From: an uncultured Bacilli bacterium
Lineage (GTDB): Bacteria; Bacillota_I; Bacilli_A; RF39; UBA660
Direction of reading: 5' to 3'
Assembly: GCA_947593275.1 (NCBI GenBank)
Contig: CANQDN010000044.1
Coordinates: 1 to 10,438 of the forward strand
DNA: 10,438 nt
Shown: piece by piece, positions 1 to 6,156 of the stretch
Layout of the letters: every line of letters begins with the position of its first letter
Numbering within the stretch: position 1 is the stretch's first letter
The notes under the pieces: generated by a model
Database searches by the model: none
Told to the model about the DNA's origin: nothing
The model's input: the letters and a program-made list of their open reading frames with translations, nothing else
Position numbers and translations under genes: made by a program

Positions 1-666
1 GCTTAGTAAAAGATGATCACAAAGAGGGAGCAAGCTTTTAATCACCGGTAGTTTATCATCTACTTTAGCACCACCCATGATGACTGTAAAAGGGTGTTCA
101 GGATTTTTAAAAAATTTATCGAGCATATTTATTTCTTTTTCAGCAAGAAAGCCAAGGCAGTTAGGAAGGTATTTGGGGATACCAACAACAGAAGTATGAT
201 TTCTATGCGCGGATGCAAAAGCGTCTAACACAAAGATTTCGCCAAGACTGGCAAGAGTTTTAGCAACGTTTTCATCGAGGGTGCTTTCTTTTTTTTCAGG
301 AATATCTAGGAATCTAGTGTTTTCTAAAAGAAGGATTTCGCCTGGGTTTAAGTTTAAAGCGATATTTTTTGTTTCTTCACTTAAAGGGTTAGGGGCAAAT
401 TTTATTACTTTGCCTAATAATTTTTCTAAAACATTTTTTACTGGTAAAAGACTATTAGTTTTTTTATCTTCTTCAGTTTTGATACGACCTAAATGGCTTA
501 AGATAATTATTTTACAATTTTCTTTTATTAGATAGTTAATAGTTTCAAGACTTTTAACTATTTTGGTATCATCTAAAATATTACCATTTTTAATGGGAAC
601 ATTTAAATCACATCTTAAGATAACACGTTTATTTTTAACATACATATTTTTTAAAGTCTGTTTCAT
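1..666 (-). CDS. pgk: Phosphoglycerate kinase, N-terminal part (runs off the window)
   Basis: Glycolytic enzyme transferring phosphate from 1,3-bisphosphoglycerate to ADP in the cytoplasm. The first 222 codons are present; the family is about 390-400 residues, so the C-terminal nucleotide-binding domain lies outside. Translation of the minus strand shows the family landmarks in order: RCDLNVP at residues 18-24 (substrate binding), LSHLGR at 56-61, LLLENTRF at 112-119, DAFASAHRNH at 148-157 and GGAKVDDK at 198-205. The ATG at 666 is preceded by AAGAGGT, a good ribosome site. It is transcribed away from spoIID and has its own promoter in the shared 137-bp gap. The usual gapdh or tpi neighbours are not in view. 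DAFAS replaces the more common DAFGT, a conservative variant. Identification is secure. Confidence 0.97.
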   Translation of the reverse strand, partial: MKQTLKNMYVKNKRVILRCDLNVPIKNGNILDDTKIVKSLETINYLIKENCKIIILSHLGRIKTEEDKKTNSLLPVKNVLEKLLGKVIKFAPNPLSEETKNIALNLNPGEILLLENTRFLDIPEKKESTLDENVAKTLASLGEIFVLDAFASAHRNHTSVVGIPKYLPNCLGFLAEKEINMLDKFFKNPEHPFTVIMGGAKVDDKLPVIKSLLPLCDHLLLS

Positions 667-694
667 ATTTATTACCTCTTTTATCCTTTATGTT

Positions 695-723
695 ATTATA
701 TCAAAGTTTAGAGGGTTAGTAAA
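695..723 (-). promoter_or_regulatory. Likely sigma-A promoter of pgk
   Basis: On the minus strand there is a perfect TATAAT (695-700) with a 17-nt spacer and a partial -35 TTTACT (718-723, 4 of 6). The start point would be near 688, giving a leader of about 20 nt before the ATG at 666. Confidence 0.55.
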
Positions 724-758
724 TAAGCAGTTTTTTTATTATAGATATTTTGTATAAA

Positions 759-785
759 ATAATTTCTTTTAACACTTCATATAAT
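759..785 (+). promoter_or_regulatory. Candidate promoter of spoIID-spoIIQ (sigma-E-like?)
   Basis: CATATAAT at 778-785 resembles a sigma-E -10 (CATACAAT, 7 of 8), and ATAATT at 759-764 stands 13 nt upstream as a weak sigma-E-like -35 (consensus near ATATT). The same bases include a perfect sigma-A -10 (TATAAT, 780-785), but no TTGACA-like -35 lies 16-18 nt upstream. Transcription would start near 792, leaving only about 12 nt before the ATG. The sigma assignment is inference from the gene's known role in B. subtilis. Confidence 0.35.
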
Positions 786-803
786 TAGATAAATGGAGGA
801 ATT

Positions 804-1760
804 ATGAATAGATTACTTTTAATAATAGCGGTTTTATTAGTACCGGTAACGTTTGTTACTAAAAGAGATGATACTCCAACACTTGCGGGTTCTACTTTGG
901 AAAGCTATAGTTTGGAGTGGGAAGAAGAAAGTGAGATTGAAAATAAGGAAGAGGAGAATATCCAAGTATTAATTAGTAGTAATAGAGATAAAAGTAATCC
1001 TTTTTATATAGATTTAGAAGAGTATATTGTTGGAGTGGTTGCAGGGGAGATGCCAGCTTCATTTAATATGGAAGCCTTAAAAGCTCAGGCGGTTGCGGCC
1101 CGGACGTATGCTTTATATAAAGAGAAGAATATTAAAGATTATGTTTTATCAACAACTGTTAGTGATCAAGTTTATTTAAGTGAAGAAGAAATGCAAGAGA
1201 GATGGAAAGATAATTTTTCCTTTTATTATAATCGGGTTAAAGAGGCAGTTGATATGACTAAAGGAGAAGTATTAACTTATAATGGAGATATTATTATTGC
1301 GTATTATTTTGCAATATCAAATGGGATGACAGAGAATGCTTTAAATGTGTTTAATGAAAGTAAAGAATATCTTGTTAGTGTAGATTCTTCTTGGGATAAA
1401 AATTATGATGCTTATTATAAAGAAACAGTTATCGACAAAAATATTTTTTGTTCTAAGTTAGGAATTTTGGGTGGAAATATAGATGTTAGTAATATAGTTA
1501 GAGGAGATAATAATTATATTAGAAGTATTACAATTAATGGGAAAACTTTTACGGGAAGAGAAATATATAATAAGTTGGGGCTTAGATCTACAGATTTTAC
1601 TTTAATGATAGAAGGTAATAATGTTAGAATTAAGACTTATGGATATGGACATAGTGTGGGGATGAGTCAATATGGAGCGGAAGGGATGGCAAGTTCGGGA
1701 TATAATTATCAAGATATATTGAAACATTATTATCAAAATACAGAAATAGAAAAAATTTAA
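804..1760 (+). CDS. spoIID: Stage II sporulation protein D (SpoIID), peptidoglycan lytic transglycosylase
   Basis: 318 residues, close to the usual family length. SpoIID cuts glycan strands at the septum so that the mother-cell membrane can engulf the forespore. Residues 4-18 form a single hydrophobic anchor, followed by an acidic, Glu-rich linker (about 33-52). The SpoIID core starts near 66: the stretch GEMPASFNMEALKAQAVAAR (81-100) carries the expected catalytic Glu82 and the AQAVAARTYA signature. Further hallmarks are VSDQVY, ISNGMTENA and the C-terminal GYGHSVGMSQYGAEGMA block. Only one cysteine is present (FCSKLG), so a cysteine-pair metal site as reported for the C. difficile enzyme is not evident. 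The start is supported by GGAGGA at 795-800. The next gene begins 7 nt after the stop, suggesting one transcript. Family assignment is firm; activity is inferred. Confidence 0.95.
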   Translation: MNRLLLIIAVLLVPVTFVTKRDDTPTLAGSTLESYSLEWEEESEIENKEEENIQVLISSNRDKSNPFYIDLEEYIVGVVAGEMPASFNMEALKAQAVAARTYALYKEKNIKDYVLSTTVSDQVYLSEEEMQERWKDNFSFYYNRVKEAVDMTKGEVLTYNGDIIIAYYFAISNGMTENALNVFNESKEYLVSVDSSWDKNYDAYYKETVIDKNIFCSKLGILGGNIDVSNIVRGDNNYIRSITINGKTFTGREIYNKLGLRSTDFTLMIEGNNVRIKTYGYGHSVGMSQYGAEGMASSGYNYQDILKHYYQNTEIEKI

Positions 1761-1767
1761 GTATATT

Positions 1768-2445
1768 TTGGAAAAACCTGTTCAATTTAATAGTAAGAAA
1801 GGTTTGAAGAAATATATGAAGCAAAGAAAATTGAAAGGGTATGTTTTACCAACTTTATATGTGATTGTTTTGATGGTTATTTTTGGAGCAGTTAGTTTGG
1901 TGAGTAGTTTATTTAATGATAATCCAAGTTATCTTTATACTATTGGGTTATTAAATGGAGATGCAACACCCGTTATAAATGCTGATGGTGGTTTAGAGGA
2001 TGTAATAATAAGACCATATTCAGAGGAAAGTGTTGTTATTTCAAAATATTTTTATGATATAAATGGGGATGAAGAAACTCAAAAGAAGTCTTTAATTTAT
2101 TTTGAAAATACTTATATGAAAAATACGGGAGTTTTATATTCGGCTGATAAAGAATTTCAAGTATTTATGGTTCTTGATGGAACTATCGCGGATGTTAGAG
2201 AAGATAATATTTTAGGGAATGTTGTAGAAGTTGAGTATAGTCCGGATTTAAGATTCATTTATTATAGTTTAGGAGATACTGAGATAAATAAAGGTGATCA
2301 ATTAAAACAAGGGGAGGTTATTGGAGTAAGTGGAGCGAATAATATAAGTGATAGTAATAATAATTTATTATTTGAAGTGTATTATAAGGGTAGACTTATT
2401 GATCCGGAAGAGTTTTATAAGATGGATGTTAAAAGTTTAAGTTAA
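1768..2445 (+). CDS. spoIIQ: SpoIIQ-like protein, degenerate LytM/M23 domain
   Basis: SpoIIQ is the forespore-side membrane protein that docks with SpoIIIAH across the septum to form the engulfment and feeding channel. The protein has a basic cytoplasmic start, one membrane segment (about 26-47) and an extracellular region ending in an M23/LytM fold: GTIADVREDNILGNVVEVEY, then GDQLKQGEVIGVSG, then LLFEVYYKGRLIDPEEFY. In active M23 enzymes the last block reads HxHFE; here both His are replaced (NNLLFEV), and the upstream YSHL-type His is absent (YYSLGD). It is therefore probably non-catalytic, as in B. subtilis SpoIIQ. Assignment rests on this architecture plus position directly after spoIID. 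At 225 residues it is shorter than B. subtilis SpoIIQ (about 283). The start is uncertain: TTG 1768 has no clear ribosome site and may depend on coupling to spoIID; ATG 1816 is an alternative with no well-placed site either. Confidence 0.85.
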   Translation: MEKPVQFNSKKGLKKYMKQRKLKGYVLPTLYVIVLMVIFGAVSLVSSLFNDNPSYLYTIGLLNGDATPVINADGGLEDVIIRPYSEESVVISKYFYDINGDEETQKKSLIYFENTYMKNTGVLYSADKEFQVFMVLDGTIADVREDNILGNVVEVEYSPDLRFIYYSLGDTEINKGDQLKQGEVIGVSGANNISDSNNNLLFEVYYKGRLIDPEEFYKMDVKSLS

Positions 2446-2459
2446 AGCTAAATTTTTTT

Positions 2460-2498
2460 AGGAAATAGAGATAAGTTTTTTTCTCTAGGTCTTTTTTT
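2460..2498 (+). terminator. Probable intrinsic terminator after spoIIQ
   Basis: TAGAGA (2466-2471) pairs with TCTCTA (2482-2487). After a 2x2 internal loop, AGGA (2460-2463) can pair with TCTT (2490-2493). Seven Ts follow at 2492-2498. The stem is weak, so partial termination is possible. Confidence 0.5.
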
Positions 2499-2512
2499 AT
2501 GAGGGTGATAAT

Positions 2513-3079
2513 ATGCAAGATATAATAGTTTATATAGTAGATAATAGAGTTATTGTTTTATATAAAGATAGAGTTATTGATTGGGAGTTTAAAAGTGTAG
2601 ATAAAGGGTTTATTATAAATAGAGAGGTGTTTATTCAGGAGTTTTTGGGGCTTATTAAAAAAGAAAAGATAAAAAGTAAGATTTTGGGAGATAAAATAGG
2701 AGTTTTAAAGAATGCGTTTTATGGGGTGGCTGATTTAGCTTTTTTAGAGGGGATATGGCAAGATTTAGGGTTTTTAAAAGTGCAATATTGGGATATTAGA
2801 GAGTTTTTAGCAAAGAAAAATGTAAGTTATGTAGAAATTAATAAGGGATATATGGTGCTTTATTTGGATAAAGGGATTTATTTAGATCTTACTTATTTTA
2901 AAGATATATCAAAAATTATGGGGTATTTTAGGGAATGGTTTTGGGATGATGTTGTTTTATTTGGGACTAATGAGATGATTCCTAAAGTAAAAATTAAAGA
3001 TAAAAATGTTTATTATATAGACTCTAGTGGGGAATATATACTACAATGTTTGCTTAAAGTAAAAAAATATGGTGTATAA
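2513..3079 (+). CDS. Hypothetical protein, 188 residues, family not recognised
   Basis: No function can be assigned. The ATG has a good ribosome site (GAGGGTG at 2501-2507), the reading frame is uninterrupted, and the codon bias matches its neighbours, so it is very likely a real gene. The protein is soluble-looking, with no signal peptide or membrane span, and is rich in Ile, Lys, Tyr and aromatic residues. Two similar-looking halves can be made out: an N-terminal stretch of alternating beta strands (IIVYIVDNRVIVLYKDRVI), then YVEINKGYMVLYLDKGIYLDL near residues 105-125. Repeated beta-strand blocks of this kind recall the actin-like ATPase fold (FtsA/PilM type), but no phosphate-binding motif is clear, so this is speculation. 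It stands alone between terminators at 2460-2498 and 3061-3094. In many sporulators spoIIIID or mreB-like genes follow spoIIQ; this protein is not a recognisable SpoIIID. Confidence 0.8.
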   Translation: MQDIIVYIVDNRVIVLYKDRVIDWEFKSVDKGFIINREVFIQEFLGLIKKEKIKSKILGDKIGVLKNAFYGVADLAFLEGIWQDLGFLKVQYWDIREFLAKKNVSYVEINKGYMVLYLDKGIYLDLTYFKDISKIMGYFREWFWDDVVLFGTNEMIPKVKIKDKNVYYIDSSGEYILQCLLKVKKYGV

Positions 3080-3094
3080 CATCATGTTTTTTTT
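3061..3094 (+). terminator. Intrinsic terminator overlapping the end of the 188-residue gene
   Basis: AAAAAAATATG (3061-3071) pairs with CATGTTTTTTT (3083-3093) over 11 bp with one G-U, around an 11-nt loop that contains the stop codon. Eight Ts follow at 3087-3094. The last two Ts are also the first two bases of the agrA -35 box. Confidence 0.6.
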
Positions 3095-3121
3095 GACATT
3101 GGAGAAAATTTATAATATAAT
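3093..3121 (+). promoter_or_regulatory. Strong sigma-A promoter of agrA-agrC
   Basis: Perfect TTGACA (3093-3098), 17-nt spacer, perfect TATAAT (3116-3121). Predicted start near 3128, about 26 nt before the GTG start. An ideal consensus suggests constitutive expression of the sensor-regulator pair unless it is repressed. Confidence 0.9.
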
Positions 3122-3123
3122 TA

Positions 3124-3142
3124 CCTTTAGTAAACGTAAAGG
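3124..3142 (+). promoter_or_regulatory. Inverted repeat at the agrA transcription start (possible operator or leader hairpin)
   Basis: CCTTTA (3124-3129) and TAAAGG (3137-3142) flank a 7-nt spacer, directly downstream of the -10 and touching the ribosome site GGGAGAG (3141-3147). Within it GTAAAC-GTAAAG forms a tandem six-base repeat. The minus strand reads TACGTTTAC, close to the half-site reported for LytTR-family regulators. It could be an autoregulatory site or an RNA hairpin masking the ribosome site. Confidence 0.4.
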
Positions 3143-3153
3143 GAGAGATTATA

Positions 3154-3852
3154 GTGGTGAAGTTTGTAGTAGTAGATGATAGTAGAGAAGATACTAGACA
3201 TATTTTTGATTTATTGGATGAAGTGGTAAGTGATAAGAAGGTGGTCGCTTTTCAGAAGTTAACGCCGGAGCTTAAGAAAGAGATTATGAATGTTTCGGAG
3301 CATAAAGTTTATATTTTGGATATTGAGCTTGGAAATAAAGTTAGTGGAATTAATATTGCTAAACTTATTAGAGATGTTGATTGGGAAAGTGAGATTATTT
3401 TTATAACTAATCATGAGAGGATGTTTGAAAGTGTACATAGAAGTATTTATGAAGTGTTTGATTTTATAGAAAAGTTTCATGATTTTGATAAAAGATTTAA
3501 GAAGGATATTGGTGAAATTATTAAAAGAAATTTTGATAATAAGATGTTTGTATATAAAGCTAATAATGTTGAGTTAAATGTGTATTATAAGAATATTTTG
3601 TATATTTTTAGAGATACAGAAGATAGGAAATTAATAATTATTGCAGATGGGAATGGTAAATATAGTGTTGCTTTAAATATAAAAGATATTTTACCGATGC
3701 TTGATGGGAGATTTGTTCAATGTTATAGGTCATGTATTGTTAATAAGACAAGGATTCAAGAAAAGAATTATAAAGAAGGTTATTTTACTTTGGATACTGG
3801 TGAGAAAGTTTATATGTTGTCTAAAAAATTTAGGAGTGACTTAGATGATTGA
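3154..3852 (+). CDS. agrA: AgrA-type LytTR response regulator
   Basis: 232 residues, cytoplasmic DNA-binding response regulator that should receive phosphate from the adjacent AgrC. The receiver domain (about 3-125) is intact: acidic pair D8-D9, phosphoacceptor D56 in YILDIEL, T85 in IIFITN and K107 in FIEK. The C-terminal LytTR domain (about 132-232) shows the beta-rich core and the FVQCYRSCIVNKTRI motif. Start is GTG: GTG 3154 follows GGGAGAG by 6 nt; GTG 3157 immediately after is also possible and gives the more usual M-K-F beginning. It comes before agrC, the reverse of the staphylococcal order, and its last 8 nt overlap agrC. The signal genes agrBD are on the opposite strand downstream. 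Targets are unknown; autoregulation is plausible from the repeat at 3124-3142. Confidence 0.93.
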   Translation: MVKFVVVDDSREDTRHIFDLLDEVVSDKKVVAFQKLTPELKKEIMNVSEHKVYILDIELGNKVSGINIAKLIRDVDWESEIIFITNHERMFESVHRSIYEVFDFIEKFHDFDKRFKKDIGEIIKRNFDNKMFVYKANNVELNVYYKNILYIFRDTEDRKLIIIADGNGKYSVALNIKDILPMLDGRFVQCYRSCIVNKTRIQEKNYKEGYFTLDTGEKVYMLSKKFRSDLDD

Positions 3853-5104
3853 TATGCTTATAACTTTTATTGCTTGTTTTGCATCAACTTTTGGAATAGC
3901 GTATTTGTATTATAAACTTAGTGATGGTAAAAAGAAGATAAATTTAAAAACTTTTATAGTTTATGTTTTGGGTAGTATATTTATGTCACTTTTAATGTAT
4001 TATGAAATTCCTATTGTTGGCGCAGTATCATATTTTGTTTATTTTCCTATTCTTTTTTATTTAGTTAATCCAATGCCGATTAAGAAATTAATATTTTATC
4101 TTTGTGTTGTTTGGATATATGGATTTTTGGCTGATTTAATATGTATGGTAGGATTATCTTTAATATATAATTGTTTTCATTTTGAAGTTTATAGTTTGAT
4201 GTTTACAGTAACACCAACAATATTAGTTTTTGTTATATTGATAATTCTTAGTAAATTGAAATGGGTGAGGAAATTAACAAATTTTATATACTCTTTAACT
4301 AAAAAGATAGATTATGTATTTTATATTATTATATTTTTTACTTTATTTGGATTGATATTATCATTATTAGCTTCTATAAATGTTAAAAATTTTTTGCTAG
4401 TTTTGGTTATAGTTCTTACTATATTAGTTTTGATATTATTAATGAAAATTACGTTTAGTGAATTTGAAAATGATATATTTTTAAATACTTTGAAAGCTAA
4501 TAATGATTTCTATATTAAAATGGATGAAGAAAATAGAATTTTTAAACATAATTTGGTGGCTAGACTGATGAGTATAAAATCTGTTTCAAATAAAAAATCT
4601 ATTGCTTTAATAGATGATTTAATCTTTAAATTTAATAAAAATGTGGATACTTCTAATTCTTTAAAAGAAATTCCTTATGGTTTAAATGGAATTATTTATG
4701 AAAAATTATATGAACATTTAAATGATCTTAATTTTAAAGTATTTAATAATATTGATTATGATATTTTTAGTTATTTAACACCTAAAAGATATAACGTGTT
4801 AGTTGAAAAATTAATGTTAGTATTAGATAATTCAATAGAATCTGCCATAGGTAGTTTAGAAAAAGTGTTAGTAATTAGTATTAATGATGTTGAAAATTTT
4901 ATTGAGATAGAAGTTAAAAATACATTTGCCAATGAAATAGATATTGATAACTTAGGTAACAAAAGTTATTCAACTAAAGGTAATAAGAGAGGATTAGGTT
5001 TATTTTCTAATTTTAGAAATAAAGAAGTAGCTTTTAGTATTAAGATTATTAATAATTATTTTGTTAGTAAGATAGTTGCTAAAAAGAATAAGAATGTAGA
5101 TTAG
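3845..5104 (+). CDS. agrC: AgrC-type sensor histidine kinase (HPK10), unusual H-box
   Basis: 419 residues. The N-terminal half (about 3-201) contains six or seven hydrophobic spans, as expected of an AgrC peptide-sensing domain. The kinase half follows: H-box FKHNLVARL with H235, N-box VLDNSIESA (N329), and SYSTKGNKRGLGLF with the G-box at 383-386. The STKG-x-x-RGLGL block closely matches the AgrC ATPase end. The H-box is odd: AgrC-type kinases usually read H-D-x-x-N (RHDYVN in S. aureus), whereas here the +1 acid is Asn236 and the +4 Asn is Ala239. This could change kinase or phosphatase balance. A good ribosome site, AGGAG (3832-3836), sits 8 nt before the ATG inside agrA, so the genes are co-translated. 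The bidirectional terminator lies 13 nt after the stop. Confidence 0.92.
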   Translation: MIDMLITFIACFASTFGIAYLYYKLSDGKKKINLKTFIVYVLGSIFMSLLMYYEIPIVGAVSYFVYFPILFYLVNPMPIKKLIFYLCVVWIYGFLADLICMVGLSLIYNCFHFEVYSLMFTVTPTILVFVILIILSKLKWVRKLTNFIYSLTKKIDYVFYIIIFFTLFGLILSLLASINVKNFLLVLVIVLTILVLILLMKITFSEFENDIFLNTLKANNDFYIKMDEENRIFKHNLVARLMSIKSVSNKKSIALIDDLIFKFNKNVDTSNSLKEIPYGLNGIIYEKLYEHLNDLNFKVFNNIDYDIFSYLTPKRYNVLVEKLMLVLDNSIESAIGSLEKVLVISINDVENFIEIEVKNTFANEIDIDNLGNKSYSTKGNKRGLGLFSNFRNKEVAFSIKIINNYFVSKIVAKKNKNVD

Positions 5105-5117
5105 TTAAAAAACAATT

Positions 5118-5149
5118 AAAAACAGCAATATTTGATGATTGCTGTTTTT
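5118..5149. terminator. Bidirectional intrinsic terminator shared by agrAC and agrDB
   Basis: A perfect 12-bp stem, AAAAACAGCAAT (5118-5129) with ATTGCTGTTTTT (5138-5149), around an 8-nt loop. The A-run on one side and T-run on the other give a U-tract in both directions. It starts 13 nt after the agrC stop and ends 6 nt from the agrD stop on the other strand. Confidence 0.92.
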
Positions 5150-5155
5150 ACTAAA

Positions 5156-5266
5156 TTATAATAGTTCTTCAGGGCATTCAGGTTCATCCCATGCGAACCA
5201 AGCAGTACGAGTATCTGCAGATGCAGAGATTGCAGCACTACTTAATAAATTAGCTAAAAATTCCAT
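5156..5266 (-). CDS. agrD: AgrD-like signal pre-peptide, 36 residues, lacking the canonical Cys/Ser
   Basis: Small gene directly downstream of agrB on the same strand. ATG 5266 is 6 nt after AAGGAGGG (5273-5280), an excellent ribosome site. The product has the three parts of AgrD: an amphipathic N-terminus (MEFLANLLSSAAISASADT), a hydrophobic aromatic core (RTAWFAW) and an acidic tail (DEPECPEELL). The tail lines up without gaps with the S. aureus AgrD tail DEVEVPKEL, which puts AgrB cleavage after Trp26. In S. aureus the ring-forming Cys is five residues before that cut (TCDFIM); here that residue is Ala22 (TAWFAW). The only Cys is Cys31, in the tail. Thr21, just before Ala22, could form a lactone, or the product could be linear. 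Coding status is very likely from position, ribosome site and tail; the mature signal is unknown. Confidence 0.88.
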   Translation of the reverse strand: MEFLANLLSSAAISASADTRTAWFAWDEPECPEELL

Positions 5267-5317
5267 TCTTTTCCCTCCTTTTCTTCTTTAAATTGTTTAA
5301 ATATATATTAAAATTAT

Positions 5318-5932
5318 TTAAACCTCTTTTGATTCTTTTTTCTTATAATATTTATAATTATTAAATGGAGTACGAGTAATTTTATATGTTACAGGATTAA
5401 TAAATACTGTTTGGATCATTAACGCGTACATTATGGCGTCGTTAATTAATGAGTTGAAATTTAATAGATAGATTACTGCGTATAATATAACAATAGATGT
5501 TGATATTCTTTTACATTTTTTACGAACTTCCTTCTTTAATAATGGCCTTTTGGGAGTATCTGCAGGAGCCCATAAGATCATGGAAATAACACTAATAAAT
5601 AAAATTATATAGCCTATAATATGGGGAATTGTAATATTTTTAAGTATTAATGGAATAATATTATAAACGGTTATGGTAGTTATCCAGCAACCTATACTAC
5701 TATTAGCGTGGAATCCAAAACTAAAAGTTCTTAATAGGGCATAAAAAACCATAGTCATTAAAGTAATATTAGTGGTACCTAGAAGAAAAGATAACAAAAT
5801 GACAACGCTTGTTTTAACCATTAAGTTAAATATTCCTTCAAGACCATATTTTAATCTTAAAAGTTTTATTCGATCACATTCTTCATATTTAGTTATGAAA
5901 TTTAAGAATTTATCTATAAATTTTTCTTTCAT
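5318..5932 (-). CDS. agrB: AgrB, membrane cysteine protease that processes AgrD
   Basis: 204 residues, a usual AgrB length. AgrB cuts the AgrD tail and forms a thioester with the signal before cyclisation. The catalytic pair is visible as FGFHANSSIGCW: His75 and Cys82, with the same six-residue gap as His77 and Cys84 of S. aureus AgrB. The amphipathic start with LRLKYGLEGIF, several hydrophobic spans (about 37-52, 56-70, 85-97, 100-121, 147-160) and the loop APADTPKRPLLKKE are typical. Start ATG 5932 has AAGGGA upstream (about 5941-5946). agrD begins 51 nt after the agrB stop, a likely two-gene operon. The protease appears intact although its apparent substrate lacks the normal ring residue. 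Confidence 0.95.
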   Translation of the reverse strand: MKEKFIDKFLNFITKYEECDRIKLLRLKYGLEGIFNLMVKTSVVILLSFLLGTTNITLMTMVFYALLRTFSFGFHANSSIGCWITTITVYNIIPLILKNITIPHIIGYIILFISVISMILWAPADTPKRPLLKKEVRKKCKRISTSIVILYAVIYLLNFNSLINDAIMYALMIQTVFINPVTYKITRTPFNNYKYYKKKESKEV

Positions 5933-5957
5933 ATAAAACTTCCCTTACAACGAATAT

Positions 5958-6013
5958 AGTATAACTAATTATTGGAATTAATGACATATAGTTTACGTGA
6001 AGTAATCATTATA
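5958..6013 (-). promoter_or_regulatory. Candidate agrB-agrD promoter region
   Basis: Two minus-strand -10 candidates: TATACT (5958-5963), about 25 nt from the ATG, and TATAAT (6008-6013). Neither has a recognisable -35 at 16-18 nt, as would suit an activator-dependent promoter. ACGTAAAC (minus strand, about 5992-5999) lies between them and shares ACGTAAA with the repeat at the agrA start, so AgrA control is possible but unproven. Confidence 0.3.
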
Positions 6014-6041
6014 AAGTTTTAAAACAAAAAAGTTTGGTTAA

Positions 6042-6050
6042 TGGTATAAA
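6042..6050 (+). promoter_or_regulatory. Candidate extended -10 promoter for the csp leader
   Basis: TGG followed by TATAAA (6045-6050) forms an extended -10. The -35 region (about 6022-6027) is AAACAA and does not match the consensus. Start would be near 6057, giving a leader of about 186 nt. Confidence 0.35.
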
Positions 6051-6156
6051 GCTAATACTTTTGAGACGTAAAATTGATGTTTTTAGACAAGGTTATTTTC
6101 TTTCTTTTTTATATGTGGTATCTTTGGAATAGCTTAATAATGAGAAGCGATTTGTA

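Noticed and set aside
281..757. Plus-strand open frames at 281-535 and 563-757
   Set aside because: They lie antisense to, or run out of, the clear pgk coding frame and have no protein-like composition or ribosome site.
1690..1770. A sigma-F or sigma-A promoter for spoIIQ inside the end of spoIID (TATAAT at 1701-1706)
   Set aside because: No matching -35 or sigma-F pattern at proper spacing; such TATAAT strings are frequent by chance in this AT-rich DNA.
3259..3480. Minus-strand open frames inside agrA, and similarly at 1630-1824, 4771-4962, 8645-8857 and 8942-9154
   Set aside because: Antisense shadows of well-identified genes, with low-complexity Phe/Asn/Ser-rich translations and no ribosome sites.
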